From Jiangella anatolica (GTDB lineage Bacteria > Actinomycetota > Actinomycetes > Jiangellales > Jiangellaceae), in assembly GCF_003236295.1 (NCBI RefSeq), contig NZ_POTW01000002.1:88512-152511 (forward strand): DNA of 64,000 bases, given 5' to 3'. The notes under the pieces were generated by a model, which had not been told where the DNA came from, did no database searches, and was given only the letters and a program-made list of their open reading frames with translations. The translations under genes were made by a program, and so were the position numbers. Below, one piece after another: positions 58,335 through 64,000 of the stretch (positions are counted from its first letter, which is position 1; each line of letters opens with the position of its first letter).

Positions 58335-61300
58335 ATGCACGACAATCGCGCCCTGGTCGAGAACCGTCTGCGCCGCGTCCTGAATCAGCGGCTCAAGCCC
58401 GCCGTCCACCGCACGCTCGCACCCCTGACGCTCTCCGTCTGGCACGTCGACGGCGGCGGCGGCGAGCCGGTCCCGCCGCAGGTCGCGCTGCCCGGCGGTG
58501 AGGCGGTCGCCGACGGCCGCTACGTCCCGGCCGCGGCCGGCGATCGCTGGGGACCGCCGTGGGGGACGTCGTGGTTCCACGTGACCGGCGAGGTGCCGGC
58601 GGCCGCCGCGGGCCGCCGGGTGGAGCTGGTCATCGACCTGGGCTGGGCCGATCACTCGCCGGGCTTCCAGGCCGAGGGGCTGGTGTACCGGCCCGACGGC
58701 ACCGTGGTGAAGGGACTGAACCCGCGCAACACCTGGGTGCCGGTCGCCGACCCGGCTGTCGGCGGCGAGCGGATCGACCTCTACGTCGAGGCGGCCGCTA
58801 ACCCGCAGGTGCTGACCGGCGGCGAGATGATCTTCACCCCCACGCTGCTGGGCGAGAAGGCGACCGCCGGCACCGAGCCGCTGTACCGGGTCCTGCGCGC
58901 CGACGTCACCGTGTTCAAGGCCGACGTGTGGGAGCTGTGGCAGGACCTGGCCGCGATCGGCAGCCTGATGCCGGAGCTGTCCGAGGGCGAGCCGCGACGG
59001 TGGCAGCTGCTGCGCGCCGTCGAGCGGGCCCTGGACGCGCTGGACCTGCAGGACGTCGAGGCGACGGCGTCCGCCGCCCGGGCCGAGCTGGCCCCCGTCC
59101 TCGCCAAGCCGGCCAACGCCAGCGCACACCGGCTGTCCGCCGTCGGGCACGCGCACATCGACTCCGCCTGGCTGTGGCCGCTCCGCGAGACCGTCCGCAA
59201 GGTCGCGCGCACGACGGCGAACGTGGTGAGCCTGCTCGACGAGTACCCGGACCTCGTCTACGCGATGTCGTCGGCGCAGCAGTACGCCTGGATCGAGGAG
59301 CATCGTCCAGAGGTCTTCGAACGCGTCGCCGCGCAGGTCAAGGGCGGCCGGTTCGTGCCCGTCGGCGGCATGTGGGTCGAGTCGGACACGAACCTCCCCG
59401 GCTCCGAGGCGATGGCCCGGCAGCTGGTCCACGGCAAGCGGTACTTCCTGGAGACGTTCGGCATCGACACCCAGGAGGTCTGGCTGCCGGACTCGTTCGG
59501 CTACTCGCCGGCGTTGCCGCAGCTGGTGGCGTTGTCCGGGTCGCGCTGGTTCCTCACCCAGAAGATCTCGTGGAACAAGCAGAACGTCTTCCCGCACCAC
59601 ACGTTCTGGTGGGAGGGCCTCGACGGCACCCGCGTCTTCACCCACTTCCCGCCGGTCGACACCTACAACTCCGACCTGTCCGGCGGCGAGCTCGCGCACG
59701 CGGTGCGCAACTTCCGCGACAAGGCCGACGCCAACCGCTCGCTGGTCCCGTTCGGCTGGGGCGACGGCGGCGGCGGCCCCACCCGCGAGATGGTCGCCCA
59801 GGCCCGCCGGACGGCGGACCTGGAGGGCTCGCCGCGGGTGACGATCGAGAAGCCGGCCGACTTCTTCGCCGCCGCCGAGGCCGAGTATCCGAACGCGCCG
59901 GTGTGGTCCGGCGAGCTGTACCTGGAGATCCACCGCGCCACGTACACGTCGCAGGCCAAGACCAAGCAGGGCAACCGGCGCAGCGAGCATCTGCTGCACG
60001 AGGCCGAGCTGTGGTCGGCGACGGCGTCCGTCGCGGGGCTGGCCGAGTACCCGTACGACGACCTGGACCGGATGTGGAAGCAGGTGCTGCTGCACCAGTT
60101 CCACGACATCCTGCCCGGCTCCTCGATCGCCTGGGTGCACCGCGAGGCGCGGGAGCAGTACGCGCGGATCGCCGCGGAGCTGACCGAGCTGATCGGACGG
60201 GCGCAGCGCGCGCTGGCCGGCGAGGGCGGGACGCCGATGGTGTTCAACGCGGCGCCGCACGGCCGCGGCGACGTCCCGGCGTTCGCGGCGGCCCCGGCCG
60301 CGCCGTCAGCGGGTGCGACGACGACCGTGACGCCGGCCGAGGGCGGCTACGTCCTCGACAACGGCCTGCTCAGGGTGACCGTCGACGGCCGCGGGCTGCT
60401 CACGTCCGTCCTGGACCTGGAGGCCGGGCGCGAGGTGCTCGCCGGTCCGGCCAACCTGCTCCAGCTGCACCCGGACCTGCCCAACCAGTGGGACGCCTGG
60501 GACGTCGACGAGTTCTACCGCAACACCGTCACCGACCTCGTCGCCGTCGACGAGCTCAGCGCCGACGGCGCCACGGTGCGGGTCGCGCGGACCTTCGGCG
60601 ACTCGCACGTCGTCCAGGAGATCACCCTCGAGCCCGGCGCACAGCGGGTCGACGTCACGACCGAGGTCGACTGGCACGAGCGGGAGAAGTTCCTCAAGGC
60701 GGCGTTCCCGCTGGACGTGCAGACGCAGCGCGCGGCGTACGAGACGCAGTTCGGCCACCACTACCGCGCGACGCACGAGAACACGTCGTGGGACGCGGCC
60801 AAGTTCGAGGTGTGCGCGCACCGGTTCGTGCACCTGGAGGAGCCCGGGTACGGGATCGCGCTGGTCAACGACTCGACCTACGGTCACGACGTGCGGCGCT
60901 CGGCCGCGCCGGCCGGCGGGACGACCACCACTGTGCGGCTGTCGCTGCTGCGCGCGCCGCGCTATCCGGACCCGGAGACCGACCAGGGCGTGCACACGCT
61001 GCGGTATTCGCTCGCGCCGGGCGCGACGATCGGCGACGCGGTGCGCGAGGGGTACGCGCTGAACCTGCCGGCGCGGCTGGTCGAGGGCGCCGGTCACGCG
61101 GTCGAGCCGCTGGTCCGGGTGTCCGGCGGTTCGGTGGTCGTGTCGGCGGTCAAGCTGGCCGACGACCGGTCCGGCGACGTCGTGGTCCGGCTCTACGAGG
61201 CCGGCGGCGGACGCGCGACGGCGACGCTGACACCGTCGTTCCCCGTGGCAGGGGTCGAGGAGACCGACCTGCTGGAGCGGCCGGTCGAAGCGTCAGCGCT

Positions 61301-61376
61301 GGTCACCGGTGGTGATGGCGTGACGCTTCGACTGCGGCCGTTCCAGATCGTGACGCTGCGGCTGCGCCGGGCCTGA
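58335..61376 (+). CDS. Glycoside hydrolase family 38 alpha-mannosidase
   Basis: 1013 residues, full length for the family. An N-terminal beta domain precedes the catalytic domain: GHAHIDSAWLWPL (about 270-283) supplies His and Asp zinc ligands; VWLPDSFGYSPALPQL contains the presumed nucleophile Asp (about 386); LHQFHDILPGSS carries another zinc-ligand His. The C-terminal beta domains follow. No signal peptide is visible, so it is probably cytoplasmic, degrading mannose-containing oligosaccharides. Convergent with a secreted GH16 gene 3 bp away. Confidence 0.93.
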   Translation: MHDNRALVENRLRRVLNQRLKPAVHRTLAPLTLSVWHVDGGGGEPVPPQVALPGGEAVADGRYVPAAAGDRWGPPWGTSWFHVTGEVPAAAAGRRVELVIDLGWADHSPGFQAEGLVYRPDGTVVKGLNPRNTWVPVADPAVGGERIDLYVEAAANPQVLTGGEMIFTPTLLGEKATAGTEPLYRVLRADVTVFKADVWELWQDLAAIGSLMPELSEGEPRRWQLLRAVERALDALDLQDVEATASAARAELAPVLAKPANASAHRLSAVGHAHIDSAWLWPLRETVRKVARTTANVVSLLDEYPDLVYAMSSAQQYAWIEEHRPEVFERVAAQVKGGRFVPVGGMWVESDTNLPGSEAMARQLVHGKRYFLETFGIDTQEVWLPDSFGYSPALPQLVALSGSRWFLTQKISWNKQNVFPHHTFWWEGLDGTRVFTHFPPVDTYNSDLSGGELAHAVRNFRDKADANRSLVPFGWGDGGGGPTREMVAQARRTADLEGSPRVTIEKPADFFAAAEAEYPNAPVWSGELYLEIHRATYTSQAKTKQGNRRSEHLLHEAELWSATASVAGLAEYPYDDLDRMWKQVLLHQFHDILPGSSIAWVHREAREQYARIAAELTELIGRAQRALAGEGGTPMVFNAAPHGRGDVPAFAAAPAAPSAGATTTVTPAEGGYVLDNGLLRVTVDGRGLLTSVLDLEAGREVLAGPANLLQLHPDLPNQWDAWDVDEFYRNTVTDLVAVDELSADGATVRVARTFGDSHVVQEITLEPGAQRVDVTTEVDWHEREKFLKAAFPLDVQTQRAAYETQFGHHYRATHENTSWDAAKFEVCAHRFVHLEEPGYGIALVNDSTYGHDVRRSAAPAGGTTTTVRLSLLRAPRYPDPETDQGVHTLRYSLAPGATIGDAVREGYALNLPARLVEGAGHAVEPLVRVSGGSVVVSAVKLADDRSGDVVVRLYEAGGGRATATLTPSFPVAGVEETDLLERPVEASALVTGGDGVTLRLRPFQIVTLRLRRA

Positions 61377-61379
61377 CCG

Positions 61380-64000
61380 TCAGGGCGCCGGTACGAACTT
61401 CACCGCGCTGGTGCGCAGGTAGCCGCGGCCGGCGGCGTTGGAGACGGTGACGTCCCCGGCCGTCCCCGCGGCGAAGTCGTACCGGCCGAGGAGGATCCAC
61501 TGGTTGCCGCCGGTGGTCTGGTCGACGTCGACGGCGTTCTGCCCGCCGGCGTGCGTGACGGTGTACCGGGCGGCCGTGGTGCTGTTGGTGTGGTTGGGCA
61601 CCCAGGCGTACACGTCGTAGCCGCCGGCCGTCGGCAGGTCCGGCCGCCAGGTCGCCGTCGCGGTCGTGACGTTGCTGGTGCGCGTGCTGGAGCGCAGCCA
61701 GCCCGCCACGCTCGACGCCGTCCACGTGCCCTGCTCGGAGTAGCCGGAGTCGGTGATGCCGACGATGCTCATCGGCAGCGGCGTGACGGAGACGGCGGCC
61801 GGCGCCGACTCGTTGCCGGACAGGTCGACGGCGCGGACCTCCAGCTGGTGCGGCTGGTTGTTGGCCAGGTCCTCGACCGGGAAGCCCAGCCGGGTGAAGC
61901 TCGGGTCCGCGATGTGCCCGACCGGCCCCTTGGTGTTGACCAGCTCGCCGTCGGCGTAGACGTTGTAGCCGAGCAGGTCGACCTCGGCGTTCTGCGACCA
62001 GTAGAGGATGGCTCGCCCGTTGGCCGCCTCGCCGGCCAGCCCCGTGGGTGCGGCGGGCGCTCGCGTGTCGACCGGGATGCGCACCGGCGCCGGCCGCGAC
62101 GGCGCCGACTCGCGCCCGGCGCTGTCGACGGCGGTCACCGTGATCTCGTAGCGCTGGCCGGCCAGCATCTCCCGCATCCGGAACCACGACCGCTGCACCG
62201 GCTGCCAGGTGACGCGCTGGCCGTCGAGGTACACGTGGTAGCCGACCACGTCGGGGTCGTTGACCCGCCGCCAGTGCCAGGTCAGGACGGCGTCGCCGGT
62301 GGCCGGGATCGCGTTGACGGTCCCGTTCACCCCGGCCGGCGCGGGCGGCGCCGTGTCATCGGCCGTCGGCACCGGGACGAACTTGACCGCGTCGGCCCGC
62401 AGGAAGCCGGTGACGCCGTAGTCCTTGCCCAGCTCGACGTACCCGCCGGTGCCGGCGGCGAAGGAGAACCGGCCCAGGTGCGTCCACCGGTCGACGACGC
62501 CGTCCGCCGGCACCTCGGTGGTGCCGCCGGCGTGGGCGACGGTGAACCGCGCGGCGCCGGTGTTCAGCGGGTTGCCGGGCGTCCAGGCGTAGACGTCGTA
62601 CGTGGTGGTCGCCGGCAGGACGGGCGTCCAGCGGGCGGTGGAGGACGAACCGCTGGCGTAACGGGTGCCGGTCTTCAGCCACCCGGTCACGGTCGACGAC
62701 CCCGCCCACGTCCCCGTCTCGGAGTAGCCCGGGTCCGCGTCGTCCACGACCACCGCGGGGGTGAACCTGGCCGCGTCGGCGCGCAGGGTGCCGGCGCCGG
62801 CCGGGTCGCCGGCCACGCGGACGCCGTGGCCGCCGCCCGGGGTCAGCTCGTACGAGCCGAGGCTCACCCAGCGCTGGCCGGCCGTGCGCTGGTCGACGAC
62901 CACGTCGGTGGTCCCGCCGGCGTGCGTGACGGTGTAGCGGGCGGCCGTGTGCCCCGTCGCGAGGAAGCTGGGGTTCCAGACGAAGACCTCGTACTCGCCG
63001 GCGTGGTCGACCTCGGGGGTCCACGCCGCCGTCGCGCCGGACTCCGTCGACCGCCGCGTCTCGCGGTCCTGATAGCCGAACGCCTCGCCGGTGTCCTCCC
63101 AGCCGCCGGTCTCGGCGTAGCCGGGCTCGCCGTTGTCGACGACGATGCTGCCGGGTGCCGCTCGGTTGCCGTCGTCGGCCGGCGCGTAGTAGCGGAAGTA
63201 GTCCCACGTGGTGACGCCGGGCAGGTTGGACTCGTCGACCGGTGCGGTGTAGCCGAGCGTGGTGAGCCAGATGCTCTGCAGCCCGTGTGGGCCCGCGTAC
63301 GGCTGCACCCGCGCGAGGACGCCGTCGACGTACCAGCGGATCTCGTTCGGCAGCCATTCGAAGCCGTAGGTGTGGTAGCCGTCGGAGCTGTCCGGGCCGA
63401 CGTAGACGCCGCCCTGGTTGCCGATGTGCTGCGGCACGAACCAGTGCGAGTGGTGCTGGACGCGGTCCGGGGCGTGCGAGTCGATCTCGAACCCGTCGAT
63501 CTCGTTCACCCGGTTGTTGGGGCCCTTGTAGAGCGGCGCGTCCGGCATGCTGTCGCCGAGTCCCGTCGTCCACATCGCCGAGTGGAAGCCCTGGTCGCCC
63601 CAGAGCTGGGCGCGGGTCTCGTAGTAGCCGTAGCCGAACCACTCCGTGCTGATCACGCCGCCGCAGGTGTACGGCATGCCGTTGCGGTCCTCGCGCTTCA
63701 ACGCGATGTGCAGCAGGCCGCCGGAGACCGTGACGTTGTCCGGGCTGTTCGAGCAGATGACCTTCTCGCCCTCGCGGTAGTACCAGTCGTCGGTGTTCAG
63801 ACCGGTGCCGTCGGGATTGACGCCGTCGAACTCGTCGGCCCAGGCCAGCTCGTATCCGGGCAGCGGCGCGGCCGGCTCGCCGCCGGTGTCCGTCGCGGCG
63901 GGCTCCGTGGCGGTCGCCGGCTCCGGAGCGGCGGCGCTCAGCGCCGCCGCGGTCAGGGCGATGCCGGCCGCCAGGGCGCACCAGGCGCGGGCGGGGCGGG
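61380..64000 (-). CDS. Secreted GH16 glycoside hydrolase with golvesin-like and fibronectin III domains (5' end outside window)
   Basis: At least 870 residues; the reading frame runs through the right edge, where the tail of a signal peptide is seen (ARAWCALAAGIALTAAALSA). GH16 domain: LAWADEFDGVN, the catalytic ExDxxE in NEIDGFEID, and HTYGFEWLPNEIRWYVDG. Then a golvesin-like beta domain (GYAETGGW...), a second copy (GYSETGTW...), two fibronectin III domains (AGVNGTVNA...; TGLAGEAANG...), and a third golvesin-like copy (GYSEQGTW...). GH16 enzymes cut beta-glucans, agar or related polymers. The modular tail suggests binding to polysaccharide or the cell surface. Confidence 0.92.
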   Translation of the reverse strand, partial: RPARAWCALAAGIALTAAALSAAAPEPATATEPAATDTGGEPAAPLPGYELAWADEFDGVNPDGTGLNTDDWYYREGEKVICSNSPDNVTVSGGLLHIALKREDRNGMPYTCGGVISTEWFGYGYYETRAQLWGDQGFHSAMWTTGLGDSMPDAPLYKGPNNRVNEIDGFEIDSHAPDRVQHHSHWFVPQHIGNQGGVYVGPDSSDGYHTYGFEWLPNEIRWYVDGVLARVQPYAGPHGLQSIWLTTLGYTAPVDESNLPGVTTWDYFRYYAPADDGNRAAPGSIVVDNGEPGYAETGGWEDTGEAFGYQDRETRRSTESGATAAWTPEVDHAGEYEVFVWNPSFLATGHTAARYTVTHAGGTTDVVVDQRTAGQRWVSLGSYELTPGGGHGVRVAGDPAGAGTLRADAARFTPAVVVDDADPGYSETGTWAGSSTVTGWLKTGTRYASGSSSTARWTPVLPATTTYDVYAWTPGNPLNTGAARFTVAHAGGTTEVPADGVVDRWTHLGRFSFAAGTGGYVELGKDYGVTGFLRADAVKFVPVPTADDTAPPAPAGVNGTVNAIPATGDAVLTWHWRRVNDPDVVGYHVYLDGQRVTWQPVQRSWFRMREMLAGQRYEITVTAVDSAGRESAPSRPAPVRIPVDTRAPAAPTGLAGEAANGRAILYWSQNAEVDLLGYNVYADGELVNTKGPVGHIADPSFTRLGFPVEDLANNQPHQLEVRAVDLSGNESAPAAVSVTPLPMSIVGITDSGYSEQGTWTASSVAGWLRSSTRTSNVTTATATWRPDLPTAGGYDVYAWVPNHTNSTTAARYTVTHAGGQNAVDVDQTTGGNQWILLGRYDFAAGTAGDVTVSNAAGRGYLRTSAVKFVPAP

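Overview
The window is chromosomal DNA from a high-GC Gram-positive actinomycete. Evidence for this: very high GC, many GTG starts, AfsR/SARP-type regulators, an actinobacterial-type Tad pilus locus, an Nei2-type glycosylase, a mycothiol-synthase-like double GNAT protein and an LPxTG-type surface protease. A Jiangella-like or related actinomycete would fit, but that is a low-confidence inference. I see no rRNA, tRNA, CRISPR array, insertion sequence or prophage. Genes are densely packed. Only two gene-free stretches exceed 300 bp: 8883-9232 (two hairpins) and 56834-57214 (51-bp tandem repeats).

Layout. 1-1007: truncated TetR gene divergent from an azoreductase, with paired operators. 1012-4750: DNA and protein maintenance genes (Fpg-like glycosylase, Aat, EcsC-like protein, lipoprotein, Nei2). 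4831-6967: a small hypothetical gene, then a putative type IV (AbiE-like) toxin-antitoxin pair behind a perfect 16-bp inverted repeat; the nucleotidyltransferase 'toxin' is frameshifted. 6964-8882: adaptive-response operon (Ada-AlkA fusion, Ogt). 9233-10762: MurA-like enzyme fused to an XRE helix-turn-helix. 10954-14580: serine hydrolase; a coupled cyclodeaminase/cyclohydrolase-FolD pair in which FolD lacks its catalytic lysine; a MarR-GNAT fusion. 14584-17756: two-component system and a membrane-anchored alpha/beta hydrolase. 17753-21791: 2-oxoacid dehydrogenase operon (E1 alpha, E1 beta, E2) with a divergent TetR and a shared palindrome.

21971-27726: two tandem, translationally coupled AfsR-like regulators, followed by a cell-wall-anchored S1 protease (27938-30151) and a candidate structured small RNA (about 30284-30410). 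30438-39019: DUF1707 protein, Nudix hydrolase, CAP-domain protein, double GNAT, two TetR regulators, alpha/beta hydrolase, DUF2786 protein and a membrane-anchored protein. 39103-40448: NAD-dependent epimerase-like protein under TetR-type operators, then an MmcQ/YjbR protein.

40415-47709 is a Tad/Flp-type pilus or secretion locus on the minus strand. Seven genes (SAF/CpaB, CpaE, TadA, TadB, TadC, two TadE-like) overlap by about 4 bp each, and a last small Tad gene follows after 5 bp. The chain is preceded by a sigma-like HTH gene. Divergent from it is a 1242-residue membrane protein joining LysM to a BTAD transcriptional-activator domain (47957-51685). I read this as a possible cell-wall-sensing regulator of the pilus; it is the most system-like feature of the window.

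51710-58264: YbaK deacylase, sirtuin, MarR/MFS efflux pair, PAP2 phosphatase and TetR pair with two 18-bp palindromes, a 51-bp tandem repeat array and a lipoprotein. 58335-64000: GH38 alpha-mannosidase convergent with a secreted modular GH16 enzyme whose 5' end lies beyond the window.
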